The notes beneath the pieces are model-generated. The model had not been told where the DNA came from. It saw nothing but the letters and a program-made list of their open reading frames with translations, and ran no database searches. A stretch of DNA of 60,475 bases from Intoshia linei. Lineage: Eukaryota; Orthonectida; Rhopaluridae. This document shows, piece by piece, positions 10,641 through 22,283 of this stretch; the stretch's first letter is position 1; the number at the start of each line of letters is the position of its first letter. Where the stretch lies: positions 1 to 60,475 of the forward strand of contig LWCA01000072.1 of assembly GCA_001642005.1 (NCBI GenBank), in the 5' to 3' direction. The position numbers were made by a program, and so were the translations under genes.

Positions 10641-13600
10641 TCAAAACAATCTAAACACGAACTTTGAATCGTTATTCGTATTGTGTTGCAGAACACTATT
10701 TAGTACCTGTGCAAAAAAAAATTTAAACATTAATCATTACAAAATAAAATAAAAACTTTTCCAATTCTTAACTCGGTCCGTCCATACCCACCATTCAAGA
10801 CTTTAAAAATATTTACCTGGCCGTACTCAGAGCAGGGTTCTAGTCCGAAATTGTAGCGGGTAGCATAACTGATGTAGCTAAATTAACTCATTGGTCAAAT
10901 GTATCACACGCTACCAAAATTATGACAATTAAAATGACAAAACGTATCAAAGTTACAGTTGCTAAAAAATATTAAAAGAATAATACCTTCAGTTTCTGGT
11001 CTTTTAGGAATAAGCACTGGAGCTGAAAATATTCTATCACTCGTTATAGATGCTGGAGTATAATATTTGTCATTTTCCCTGTCAAACTCTTTTTCATATA
11101 CCAAATTCAATTCATACTCATGAGTTGGTACTAAATTGTAAACAATACTGTGACATGCATTGCAATTAGATTTGACGATTTCATTGTATGGTATCAATCG
11201 CGTTATATTTGTAGTTTTATCCAATCGATTAATATATTTTAAATTGAAATTTGCTTTGATGTCTTCAGAATAAAAAGATTTTAATTTACAAGCTATTTTT
11301 ACAGATTCTTGTTCAGTTTCCAATACAGTTGGTGCAGGATAACCTATATCATTTAATAAATTTAAAAATCCTAACTTATATAATATGCTACGCGATTTTT
11401 GTTTGTGTGTGTGTGTCCAGCTTTATTTAAATAACTACCCGTCTTAGAATTTTATAAAGTCCCCGTTTCAATTACAGTTTCTTCCGGGGGTATTCGCAAA
11501 CATAATTTCAACCTCTCAAACTCACATCTTACGGGTCAAAAACCTCAATTGTCCCTCTTTTTGAAAATCAATTTTTTTCATTGCTACGCAATTTTTAAAT
11601 TTCAAATTCTCATTTTCAAAGCACTTTTAATAAAATTTAAATAGAAACCAAACAACGAAACTCAAACAACTTTGTTAATATCATTTTTATATATTTATTA
11701 CAATCCTTTGCAAATTTTGTAAAATTCGACTAAAATATGTTTATAAAGTGAAGATTCAGGTAATTATTGATACATAATTAATATTTTTAAGTATTTATTA
11801 AATTGGTACTGTATATATATCATCACATTGAAAATGACAAAATAGGTATTTATAATTTTATTTTTTCTAGAATTTATGTTATTTATGACAATTTTTAGGA
11901 TTGGACTGTTTTTACTTTATTTTAAAATGTTAACAAACAAAAAATTAAGATAGAATAATTCACTTTAAAGTAAAAAGTAATGTGATATGATGGTTCCACC
12001 TGACACAAATTTGGGAACCACTCCTTTAAAGAATTGATAATAGTGAATAGTAGGATTTTTGAATTAGACTTTCAACGTGAATTTATTTTTTAAGTATATA
12101 AAAATGTGCCCTCAGCAGAGCTAGGTCCTGTTTGTACGTAGTACATAACAGTCAACCTAGTAATATTATAAAATATGACTATCCAATAACCATACTTTGA
12201 ACATGTTTCCATTTCATTTTATCACCACAATCTTCCGTTTCTTTATTCTAAATAATTATAATAAAAAATATTTTTGTCTAAAAATTATATAAAAACCGGT
12301 AAAAAAGTAAAGATTTTACACATAACCGTGGACGCAGTAGGTGCTGAATGGTATGAAAGAATTTAAATGTATGTCTAGTCCCGCCCAACTGTTGGCTCTC
12401 CTCGGTCTGTCCGTAAAATGTCAACTTTTCAAATATACATTGTACTTACGTATCTTTCATCATCTTGATCCAATACTGAAGAGTCACATGATAATTCCGA
12501 ATCAATTGAATCATCTAAAATTATAAAATCCAAGACATTGAAGAATAAAAATAATAACCGAAAATGGAAACTAATTGCTTCTCAGATTCCTGAAAGTAAT
12601 CTCGTGTAGATATGTATATTTCTTCAAAGTCCACGTTTAGTTTTTTTAAAATGTCAAATTCAGTTGTTAAATTTGTTTTATCCATTTTAATGCAGAGTAT
12701 TTCCGTATAATCATTTGAATGTTTAGATTTAGAGTACACAACAATTTCATCGACATTAAGATTGTTTACCGTTGCAGTTAATTTAAGTTTTCCATCTTTT
12801 TTTTTACATTCCGTTTTAATTTTTGTTTTTTGTTGACCTAAATTTGAATGATTTAAAAAATAATTAAGTAAAGTACTAACAAGTATAAAAAGTTAATACT
12901 GTTTAACTTTATTATTCTTTATACATTATCAAACAGGATGAACTTTATTATTCATTCCATTAATTCTTTTAACTTTGAAATAACAAAACAACTTCCAGTA
13001 AACCTTTAATATCTCTAATATATCATATATAATTTAGATTGTTAACTTAAATATAATAAATCTTCATCAACGTTACTATTATATTTACGTTCGGATAACA
13101 AGTTCAAAAAAAGATGATTTCTATTGAAAATAATAATATGAATCATTTCCAAAAGCCATCTCACATTTTGTCTAAAACAGGAAAATTAGTGGTAGAGATT
13201 TCTAGCTGGATCACGGAATTTGACGATTATGTGTCCTGTCATGACCCAGAAAAAAAATGGACAGGCTAGCAAAAGGCCATATTACTAATGAATTTTATGG
13301 GCCCAGCTGCTAAATCTCGAATACAAACAAATTGTAAAGAGCCAAACTCGGTGGCCGTAATAAAGTTAGAATCAATAAATAGGGAAATATGAATTTAAAT
13401 CATGAAAAACTAAAATTTCAACAAATGAAAAAAGAATTCAAAGAGGATAATAGATGAATTCTATTATAGGTTGGAATCAGCGGCAGATAAATGCCAATTC
13501 CCCGATAAATTTGATAGAATTATGATACAAATTTTAGCAGGATGCTCATGTAATTACTTACAAAGAGAATTGCTATCTATAAGAGATCTAACGTTAGCAA

Positions 13601-16600
13601 AAACAATAAGTCGATGCAAAGACTTCGAATTATTAAAAGGGAATAAAACTGAATAATGTACCAGATGCAATGGATCCTTCCATGCTATCGCCTAAACCCA
13701 CACAGAAAATCAGAATTGAAAAGAATCAGAAATAGTGGATTAACTTTAAATCTTACAAAGTCTAAAATAGGCGAAAAAGAAATTAAATTTTTGGGTCATA
13801 TTATTAATGGAGAAGGATTACATGTAGATCCTGAAAAAATAGAACCAATAAAAAAAATAGGAATACCTAAAAATATTAAACAAATTAGACGGTTTCTAGG
13901 ATTATGTGGGTATCAGGAAATTTATTAAAGACTATTCCAAAATAACGAAACCTTTAAATGATCTTCTTCAAAAAGGAGTAAAATTTAAATGGACCGAAAA
14001 ATGTGACAATGCATTTAATAATTTAAAAATAAAGTTCAGTACTACTTCCGTGTTAATAATACCTACACTTAATGAGGAATTTACTGTACAAACAGATACA
14101 TCAGATCATAGTCTAGGGGCAGTTCTTTTACAATAAAATCATCCAATAGAGTATGTCAGCAAAAAATTAAACTCAACACAAACCAGATATGCAACCGTAA
14201 ATAAAGAATTACTTGCAGTATTGTGAGCTTTGAAAAAGTTTAGGTACTACATACTAGGAACCAAAATCAAAGTATACACTGATCACAAACCACTAATATC
14301 TTTAATATATTCTAAAAATCCTACAAATATCCAACAACGATATATTGAACTATTACAAGAATTTAATTTCGATTTAATATATATACCAGGAAAAACAAAT
14401 ATAATAGCAGATATATTATCGAGGGATGTAGATTCTGTTGAGAATAATGATAAAATAGAGGAATGGGAATCAGTATACTTCACAAAAATTCACGATACTG
14501 ATCAGTGTCAATTGAGAAAATATTAAAGCTTGGATAAAAACTGTCAAGAATTGAAAAAAGCAAAACTTTCTCAAAGGAAATTAAAGAAAGATCACCTATA
14601 CAGGAGAATTGAAAAAAATGTCAAATACATAATAACTTAATAGTTTATGAAAATAAAGGACTAAAACGGACTTGAGGACTTAGTTCCAGAGTCTAAAATA
14701 AAAGATGTAATAAAATTCTTCTATGACTCAGACCTAACGGTGCATCCTGAGATAAATGGTACAATAAATAGTATATCACAATACCTGTATTGGCCTAACA
14801 TATACAAAGAGGTAAAACTTTATGTAACGCAATGTGATAAATGCAATGTATCAAAAACAGAGAGAATACATCACCAGAATGAGCTCAAACAAATTCAAAC
14901 AACAAAATTTAATGAATTGTGAGAATGTGATATATTAGGATCTCTACCAGCAACAAAAAACGGACATAAATATATATTGACAATGGTAGATCACTATTCG
15001 TCATGACCAGAAGCCATTCCAATTACGGATATAACTACAGAAACTATTTTAAAAGGTATAGTAAATAATATAATCTGTGTTCATGGAATACCTCAACAAA
15101 TCCATAGAGATAATGGTACACAATTCGAATCTAAATTAATTGAGGAAATTTGTAAGAAATGTCAAATTAAGAAAACTGCTTGTAAACCCTATAACCATCA
15201 AAGTATCGGGTTAGTAGAACGCCTCAATAGGACACTACGCGATAAATTGAGAGTTATAAATATAGACTATGAAGAGGAACCTTTAACCTTTAATATCTCT
15301 AATATATCATATATAATTTAGATTGTTAACTTAATAAATCTTCATCAACGTTACTGATTATTTACTCATTATGAATTCAACTGCCAACAGTCATTCTAAA
15401 ATCAACAATTACCAGATTCATTCAATGTAAAGTCAAAATATTCGTGCTTTCCCGAATTATAATCAATTTTGACTTTATAATATCCTTGTTGAGAGGTTTC
15501 AAAAGATTTTAATTTGATTTTTAAAAATTCTGGTGACTCGTCAACGTCGAAATATTGAGCAGCATCAAACCTATTTTTCGAAATTTTATATTGTTTAATT
15601 GGACCGCTTAATGGAAATTTAATCCATTTAGGCAATTCCGGGATAATCATTTTCTCATCTACAACATTAACAATTTTCTCGACTTTACCTAATAATATAA
15701 ATTAAAAATTCAAAAGTTTCGAATTTAATGTTACGTTCTAAATCAACAATGCATTTCGTTTGACAACCTTCTATTTTACAGCAATACACACCGGCGTCAT
15801 TAAGAGAAAAAAAGTTTACTTTTAATTTTTGCCAACCATTCTCCATCTTTTCGATGGTATATTTGGGGGATGATGAAATATTACAATTATCCTTGAACCA
15901 TGCAATATCCAAGTTGTTCACATGGCAGCTATCACTGCCATAGAACAATTTGGCTGTTAAACTGAGTACATTGCATTGGGTGTTTAAGGAATATTCCAGT
16001 TGCTTTATCCAGTACTTTTTAGCCTAATTCCATTTTATTATATTTAATTTTAAATTTCACATTTTCTTTTTCGATAGCGTGCAAAGCCGGCCAGTCTACT
16101 ATGTGATCAGATAGTACTGAATTTCGTTTTGACAAAATCTTTTCTAAATTCCAGTTTTTTGCATTTGGGGATATCTTTAATAGTACATTTCAGTCTCAAA
16201 GATATTACCATACTCTGTCTTCTTTGTTTCAGCTTATTATTAAGTTGCGATACAGGATCCAAATCTGATTCAGGGATGTTTAAACTACATATATTGTGGT
16301 TAAATGTACATTGATAATTTACTTGTATTTCATTTTGTTTTTATTGATACGTTCTAAATCATTAGATTAGAAAAATAATTATTTAAATTTATAATCAGTT
16401 CTACCTTCTATGAAACTTAAATTAGATTTTGTGATGGACTGATTCGATCCATCAGATGCGTTGATACTTTGTTTTCTATCCATTTTATCTAAAATTGGTA
16501 AATTCATCATATTCGCAGCATCTTGGGTTATTTTATTGGCCTTCTTTAATTTTACCGATGATAATACATTCGAAAGTTCTATTTTATAAATTAATCATTA

Positions 16601-17229
16601 TAATAATAGAACTCAAAAAACTGCATAGCTTTTGTATAAAATGTTTTATACTTTTTAAATTCGTACTCAAATACAATGGAAACAATATAAATATTAATGT
16701 AAGTTGTTACAATTGATATTTTTTGGCTGTTAAATATTTATTACATTGTCTATTTGTTAATTTACTTCCAATCATAACGCTGTGGTTAAAATTTATTGCA
16801 AATTTGAAACATTTATTTTTAGGCCCTATATGCAATTTCTTTTAAATTATTTTTATACGTTTATACATTGTTAAATCGATCGTTTATTATCTAAAAATGA
16901 AAATAACCCTTGGAAACCGCATTGGTCATCAAGAGAATGAAATGTTCCAACTCACCAATTCATAAATGAAAATAGTTGGACCCTCACGATTGTAGGCCGG
17001 TTCATGTGGTCCCTCTCCACAGCCCTACACCCTAGGCTTAATTTTTAAGAGGTTTATATATTTCATAAAAGCGATATCGAGGTTTCTAAAATTAATTACC
17101 TTCTTGTCTAGTTTCATTATACTCATCTGATTTTATTGGTTTCAAATTAAATTTCTCCTTTTGCTGTTGACTTGATGCCGGTACGTTTTTTACTTTTTTT
17201 AATTTGATATTTGAAAAATTCAGACTCAT
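10641..17229 (-). CDS. Gene A: Ig/Fn3 protein with probable C-terminal membrane anchor
   Basis: Eleven exons, minus strand: 17229-17100, 16578-16405, 16116-15735, 15688-15413, 12837-12559, 12514-12450, 12406-12322, 11343-10987, 10961-10910, 10877-10817, 10706-10641. All phases agree, giving about 641 residues, if one base is dropped at 16023/16024. The N-terminus (MSLNFSNIKLKKV..., then VKLKKANK) is disordered and repeats a KLKK motif; there is no signal peptide. Ig 1 is in exon 3 (IAWFKDN; DAGVYCCKIEG), an Ig-like unit in exon 4 (GYYKVKIDY) and a clear Fn3 in exon 8. The last exons encode a hydrophobic stretch (IRFVILIVIILVAYISY) and a short polar tail ending VFRLF. That tail needs a 25-nt intron (10962-10986) and is the weakest part. 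A muscle or adhesion role is inferred; the exact orthologue is not recognised. Confidence 0.65.
11367..12170. repeat. Family R repeat, copy 3 (forward, internally deleted)
   Basis: Begins TCCTAACTTATATAATATGC, has the (GT)n run and TTTATTTAAATAACTACC, then skips the middle of the family and ends with CAGAGCTAGGTCCTG and ACATAACAGTCAACCTAGTA. It is the intron between the 12.3-kb and 11.3-kb exons of Gene A. Confidence 0.7.
13001..13077 (+). repeat. Left direct repeat bounding the gypsy element
   Basis: About 77 bp, starting AACCTTTAATATCTC and ending TCATCAACGTTACT. It matches 15285-15355 apart from a small indel after TTAACTTA (an extra ATATA here). It may be a shortened LTR or a duplication made on insertion. 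Confidence 0.8.
15285..15355 (+). repeat. Right direct repeat bounding the gypsy element
   Basis: About 71 bp, matching 13001-13077. It begins directly after the truncated integrase. Its right side is followed within 60 bp by exon 4 of Gene A, so the insertion spared the splice site. Confidence 0.8.
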
Positions 17230-18098
17230 TTTATATAAGTATAACTAATATTTATTTTAAATTTTCTTTTTGATGGATTGAAATAGATATTCAATATCAA
17301 CAAACAAATGTTGCAAAATATTAAATTTCAATGTGCTAAAAATTTAAATTTTTTAATGGATGCATAACGTTCATTACTTATGATTATAGCCATTTTTAGC
17401 CTATAAAATTAAAAAGTGAACCAATAAATCTAAATTTTGTAACCCTATTAACGTAAATTAAAATGGCACTACTACCAAGAGTTTTTAAATTGACAAAATG
17501 TCCTTATAATTTTTGGTATCATACCTGATTCCAACATAATTAGTTTATTAGCAAATACCAAATCAGTTTTATAAAATCTTATGTTACAACAATTGTTTTT
17601 ATGTTTATTATAACTAATTATTCATCATGCCCATCGCATTACTAATGAGTGAATTTTTAATTTTGCTAAATGCAAAAAACATGGATTTTAGTGTCTCAGT
17701 GTTAAAGATTAAAATAAATTGTGAATCTTTTGTTTATGGCTGAATAAACACTTCCATTTGTCGGCCTGTGACTGAAGCTTTCGAAATAAAATAACAATTT
17801 TAATATCGAGTAAATAATTTTGGTGACAACCTTTAATCCACTGTTCTTTTTCTATAATTATAAATGGTACGTCAATGACATTCCAAACACTGTGTACACA
17901 AGTTTTATGAACGGCTCTGGTCATGCAGTCTCTGGATCTTATAAATTCTCGGAATTATAAAATATTTTAAAGAGAATTATAAAAAAAGAAAAGATTTATA
18001 TAAATTTATGAATTTCGAACTCCATGTGTTGTTACAGGAAGATTTTATAAAAAAGTCAAAAATATTAGAACTAAAGTATGTTCTATATTTATATAGAC
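17230..18098. other. Intergenic, upstream of Gene A
   Basis: No gene recognised. A 71-codon minus-strand frame at 17924-17709 has no family signature or splice partners and is not called. The 5' control region of Gene A should lie just above 17229, but no specific site can be pointed to. Confidence 0.3.
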
Positions 18099-18777
18099 CA
18101 GTAGTTTCCCTCCCTGTGTAAATAATTAGATAAAGTAAGTAATAATTAACGGTCGTACAATTAAAAAAACATGATTATTCTGATACAGCTTATTCCAGTG
18201 AATATAAATACAAAATTTTAACCCCAGAAATTTACGCATTCCCCGTAAAAAATAATTTTTAATATATTATTAACCAATGTTTTTCAAATGTTGGATTAAC
18301 ATTAAAAAATCATCCTACAATTTAAAAAAAATATATTGAATACATATCCAATAAAAAAATATGGGTGTAAATCTATATAATTGATTCCTTCGAATTTTTT
18401 TTAAATTGAGTATTGAAAAAATACTTGAATATCCACTATCTTGTGTGTTAAATTTAAAATGTTAATTTAAGAGTCTTAGAGCGGTGTATAGGATTATATA
18501 ACATTATAATTTGTTTACAAAAATTTTTTAAGGGGGAATTTTTCATTTTAGGAGTGGGCACGAGGTTGTTAGGTTTGGGAACTACTATCGAACTAAGTTA
18601 AATCAGTAAATAGATTAAATTGAACGCACGTGATATTCATTTTGATAAAATAATGTTTACGTTCATTAATAATAAATGATCGATAATGAATAATATTCTA
18701 ATTTAATATTATTGTTAAAAAAAGGTTATCTTCATTTTATTTAAAATTTTTATTGTGGACCACTTTGGAAACGACTG
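18099..18777. mobile_element. hAT-like MITE (same family as 47103-47839), with a family R fragment inside
   Basis: Left end CAGTAGTTTCCC and right end GGAAACGACTG are inverted relatives of the ends of the 47.1-kb element. Interior text such as GTTTGGGAACTACTATCGAAC appears there in the opposite orientation. Flanking 8-mers match at only about half the positions, so the target duplication has decayed. A piece of family R occupies about 18140-18400. Confidence 0.6.
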
Positions 18778-19758
18778 GGATACATTTAAAAGTGTACCAA
18801 TCATATTTTATAACATTTCTTCAAAATTATAATTATTTACAATTAAAATATTTTTTTTATTATATATCAAATGTAGAAATTATAAATTTTAATATTCTTT
18901 TTCCGTATTGTAATATAATTCATTTCTTTTGAAAAATTTTCCATTTTTTGAATTTGTCACTGACAACTTGTCAGTACTCCGAGGTAACAGATTCGAAGTT
19001 AATCTAACGAACCTTTTTGAGGTGCAATGGGCTTGACGCAATTTTTATGAACGGGAGCGTTGTTTTTTTTCAAAATTTTAGTAACCAAGTGATTTTATTA
19101 ATTAAACATTTAATTGATAATAAATAAAAATAGAAACTTTTTCACAGCCAAACACTCAAATCTATATAGGTCATTCCGGTTCAACTGAAACATATTTTCT
19201 GGAATTATAAATGGTCATTGACGATAGGTCAAGGTACAATTCAAAAAACAAAATATTTAGATTGGCTTATCGTCAATTTCAAAACTGACTTTAAGTTTAA
19301 GTCACTCATTTTTTATAAGTAAATGTACATTGTAAATTTTTTTCACCCAATTGATAAAGATTTTAAAAAAAATTATTTTAGGGTTAAGTACATAGACACA
19401 AAGAGTTTCATTAACACTACAGATCAGATAATTGTAATTTTATTATTAGCTAATAAGAAAAAATTTTTCAGTTGTTTCCAAGTGCACTATAATGAACAAA
19501 AAGTTCAACAACTGATCTAAAACTATAAAATAATACCAATCATCAGAGTATGAAAACAAAAATATTTTAAAATATATAAAATAGTCCATAGTAATCTAAG
19601 GTTGAATATGCGTCTTTCCTGTTATTTAAAGTTAGCAATAATTTCTGAAACAAGATTTTCGACTTCAACCAATTCTTGTCTATCATAATTGTAATGCATT
19701 TAAATATTAATTTAAATTTTAAAATCATATTATAACATTTAGTGGTTATAATTTTGAC
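18778..19758. other. Intergenic sequence without a confident gene
   Basis: A minus-strand frame ending at about 19625 and preceded by an AG at about 19684 (QELVEVENLVSEIIANF then stop) could be a last exon of the small gene at 19.8-20.0 kb. The splice phase does not join cleanly. Nothing else recognised. Confidence 0.3.
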
Positions 19759-20045
19759 CTAAACACATAAACTGCTCGAGATGTAAAAATCTTTTTTCAT
19801 ATATCTTTTCTTTTTCTCGTCCACATCAAATTTAACACCAATACCCTTCGCCAGTTTTAGTTGTCTGCTAGTTCCTACATTAATAAAAATAAAAATACCG
19901 AAAACAGAAAAATTTGACCATTTTGTAGACATTTCGCCCAATTACACATATTAACATGTCAATAAAATTTGTAAATACCTTTACTTCTACATCCTAAACC
20001 AAAATTGACATGTAACGAAGCTTCCACGAGTTTGAAATAAAACAT
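19759..20045 (-). CDS. Small two-exon gene, unrecognised 60-residue product
   Basis: ATG at 20045 opens exon 1 (20045-19979), which ends AAAG/GTATTT in phase 1. The next exon (19874-19759) starts after TTAATGTAG and continues in phase to a TAG stop. The joined product starts MFYFKLVEASLHVNFGLG and has a basic, charged second half (SRQLKLAKGIGVKFDVDEKKK). The splice phase fit and the balanced composition, unusual in this AT-rich background, argue for coding. An alternative end could use a frame near 19680-19625. Family not recognised. Its start codon lies 9 bp from that of the plus-strand candidate at 20055, which makes the pair questionable. Confidence 0.4.
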
Positions 20046-20054
20046 CAAACAACT

Positions 20055-20557
20055 ATGGAACCATCAATTGGTGCTTCAATTTTAACCAATCATAAAATTA
20101 TCAAGTAATTAGTATAATATAGTTAAAACCATTAAACATTGATACTGCATCTAGCAATATACAATAACGTACCGTTTGATTTTAGTCTTTTATCCAAATT
20201 TTAGTAAATCAATATTATTATAATAAAAAGTCCAAAATAATTACAGTTTTCTCTCTAAAAGTCGCCACTTCTTTTCTCTTTACTATAGAAATTCTCCAAT
20301 TCCGTACCTTGCTAAACATTTTTTGATAACGTCATTTTATCATTTTAAAGGGACCAAAGTATAAAAATTTTTCTTATAAAAATCAATATTTTCTCTATTG
20401 ACAGAAATATGTCAACCTCAACATTGACAAACTAGACATCTGTCTACGCAACATTGTTACAAAATATAAAATAAGAAATTTTTTTAGTTCACTGTTTATT
20501 CCCAATTCTATGGTTCGATTTTTCTGTAACTCTCCATGTTCATCAAACTCGCAATAA
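20055..20557 (+). CDS. Small three-exon candidate gene, unrecognised 104-residue basic protein
   Basis: Exons 20055-20104, 20247-20358 and 20405-20557 join in phase (2, then 0) with plausible GT-AG borders to give 104 codons. The product starts MEPSIGASILTNHK and is rich in Phe, Ser and Lys with two Cys near its end (FFCNSPCSSN). The middle and last exons stay open for 37 and 51 codons in AT-rich DNA. The antisense strand of the last exon is also open, so strand assignment is not secure. No family recognised. It would converge on the RBM12-like gene that ends at 20790. Confidence 0.35.
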
Positions 20558-20789
20558 CGGCGAGTTGTAAAGAGATTACTGTATTACATCAAATTGGATT
20601 CAAAAGCAATTGTATCTAAATCTCATTAATCTCTTCAAACGTTCTACAGCAAAAATTACAAAACTACTTGATATTGACTTTAAATTTCTAATCAAAAATA
20701 AAATACTAATTACCTTCAATTGATGAATTAAACATCAAAATTGATGGTTCCATAATTCAGAGTCTAATTTAGATAACTATGTATTTACA

Positions 20790-22283
20790 TTACAATTTAA
20801 ATATTTTAATGGAAATTTTACGGCCAAAGTAAAATTCGTCATAACTATCCAATACCTTATAGACAGCCTTATCAGTTGGAAGACACACTACTGCATTGCT
20901 ACTACCATTGTGCACAAAAAACCAAACATCTTTATTCTCAAGGCGGTACTCCTTCATAAAGTCTAAAATGTCCTTTCTGGATGTAGTTGCCCTTAAATTT
21001 CTAATAATAATTCGATTTTCATGAGTTTTAATGTATGGAGGCAAATACACTTTAACATAAAACTTCATATCATTGTAATTCCCAGAAATCCGCGACGTTT
21101 CGTTATCAGTGTTACATCTATTAAAATACTTGGCTTTGTGAGCATTAATCTGTTTCGTCATTTCATCTTTAGAAATTAAACTGTACTTTAAATAAGTAGC
21201 ATTCATAAATGGTTTTTTGAATAAATTGGAAATAATTATATCTGTATAATTTTTAATGTCTGGCGGTCTCACATATGCATCTCCTAAAGCTTCTCCTTTA
21301 TCATTGTACGCTATATATATCCAAGATTCATTAATTTGATAAGGTTTAGCTGCATTAATAAATTCTTGATGGTTGGTGTTAACTGGTAGTCCAGTAATAT
21401 GAATACGTTGAACGTTGGGAATAGCTACCGGTGTGATATTTGTAGGTTTAACCAATCGATTTTCAATTGATTCGTTCAACATCATATTGGAATCCCTGTG
21501 ACACATAAATACACTTGTTGGAATATATTTAATTCTAATATTAGTCCCACCTACAACCGCCATACCATTAAACCGCATTGCAATTTTAGCATTTTCAAAG
21601 TTTACAAATCGGAGATAACAATTGGAATACATGGCATTATTTGATTTAGAAAATTTAATGCCATCTTTCATAATTTCACACATTCCAAAAAAATTTTTAA
21701 TTGATTCATTGACGGCAGGTCTAGGAATATTTTCAACGAAAATACAGTCAGAAATACCAACCACATCTTGAATTAATTTTTTTTTTGATTTTTTAGTCGG
21801 TTTGTTAAACTTTGGGATTGGTTTCACTGGAATATCTCTTCTATCTCGCTTAGAAGGCTGCTGAGGTGTAGAAGGTTGACTAAATTGATTCTTTAATTTT
21901 TTAAATTTCACAAATTCCATAAACGACTCCATTTCTTCTATAAAACTTAAATTGTTTGTAATGCTTTTATCAATCGCATTCATTTCGTTATTATTTTCAT
22001 CAGGAGGCATTGAATTGTAAAAATCTTGATTATCATGATAATTATTGTCAATTACTTCCTTCTCACCATGAAATGTAAGTCTGACTCGTAAACCACAAAG
22101 ATATTGACCACTTAACCTTACTGCGTTTATTGCATCGTCATAACTGCTAAATTCTACTAGTGTAATTCCGTCTCTGCCAATATTGACTCCTCCATCTTTT
22201 ATTCTAAATTTTCTAAAAAAATTTCGCACATCTGCAGACCTTGCAGTACTAGATAAATTATCCAAACGCAAAATTGTATTCAT
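20790..22283 (-). CDS. RBM12-like RNA-binding protein, short paralogue (four RRMs)
   Basis: A single uninterrupted 497-codon frame. The N-terminus (ILRLDNLSSTARSADVRNFFRKFRIKDGGVNIG) is the diagnostic first RRM of RBM12/RBM12B: a short RNP2 and the FF...I.DGGV.I signature. Further RRM-like units lie at about residues 178-255 (IFVENIPRPAVNESIKNFFG; CYLRFVNFE), 292-365 (RIHITGLPVN) and 418-497 (IIIRNLRATTSRKDILDF). A Lys-rich stretch near residue 165 (KPTKKSKKKL) could act in nuclear import. The protein is predicted to be nuclear and RNA-binding. It is intronless, as the RBM12 coding region is elsewhere, while most other genes here are split. It is a tandem paralogue of the gene at 24949 but lacks that copy's Arg/Ser linker. 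Confidence 0.88.
   Translation of the reverse strand: MNTILRLDNLSSTARSADVRNFFRKFRIKDGGVNIGRDGITLVEFSSYDDAINAVRLSGQYLCGLRVRLTFHGEKEVIDNNYHDNQDFYNSMPPDENNNEMNAIDKSITNNLSFIEEMESFMEFVKFKKLKNQFSQPSTPQQPSKRDRRDIPVKPIPKFNKPTKKSKKKLIQDVVGISDCIFVENIPRPAVNESIKNFFGMCEIMKDGIKFSKSNNAMYSNCYLRFVNFENAKIAMRFNGMAVVGGTNIRIKYIPTSVFMCHRDSNMMLNESIENRLVKPTNITPVAIPNVQRIHITGLPVNTNHQEFINAAKPYQINESWIYIAYNDKGEALGDAYVRPPDIKNYTDIIISNLFKKPFMNATYLKYSLISKDEMTKQINAHKAKYFNRCNTDNETSRISGNYNDMKFYVKVYLPPYIKTHENRIIIRNLRATTSRKDILDFMKEYRLENKDVWFFVHNGSSNAVVCLPTDKAVYKVLDSYDEFYFGRKISIKIFKL

Larger units (their letters stand above)
13001..15355 (+). mobile_element. Decayed Ty3/gypsy retrotransposon inside Gene A
   Basis: Opposite strand to its host gene. 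A gag-like start lies at about 13114 (NHFQKPSHILSK; EISSWITEFDDY) and a second gag piece at 13471-13656. The reverse transcriptase is reduced to its C-terminal part (FLGHIINGEG). It is followed by RNase H (VQTDTSDHSLGAVLLQ, TDHKPLISL, ADILSRD) and integrase (zinc-finger-like CDKCNV; RDNGTQFES; NHQSIGLVERLNRT). Many in-frame stops and frameshifts, and loss of the protease and the N-terminal half of RT, make it inactive. The integrase stops abruptly at 15284, where a direct repeat of the left flank begins. Order RT-RNaseH-IN identifies Ty3/gypsy (Metaviridae). Confidence 0.9.

Noticed and set aside
10641-10877. Fn3 F/G-strand reading (YATRYNFGLEPCSEYG) as a second Fn3 domain of Gene A
   Set aside because: No upstream part of such a domain exists between this exon and the complete Fn3 at 11343-10987; phase instead places it after a hydrophobic helix.
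17709-17924. 71-codon minus-strand frame
   Set aside because: No motif, no splice partners, and composition like neighbouring random frames.
20710-20752. Minus-strand start MEPSILMFNSSIEG as first exon of a gene
   Set aside because: The next in-phase exon candidate meets a stop before any donor; it lies 38 bp downstream of the RBM12-like stop and is more simply an inverted duplicate.
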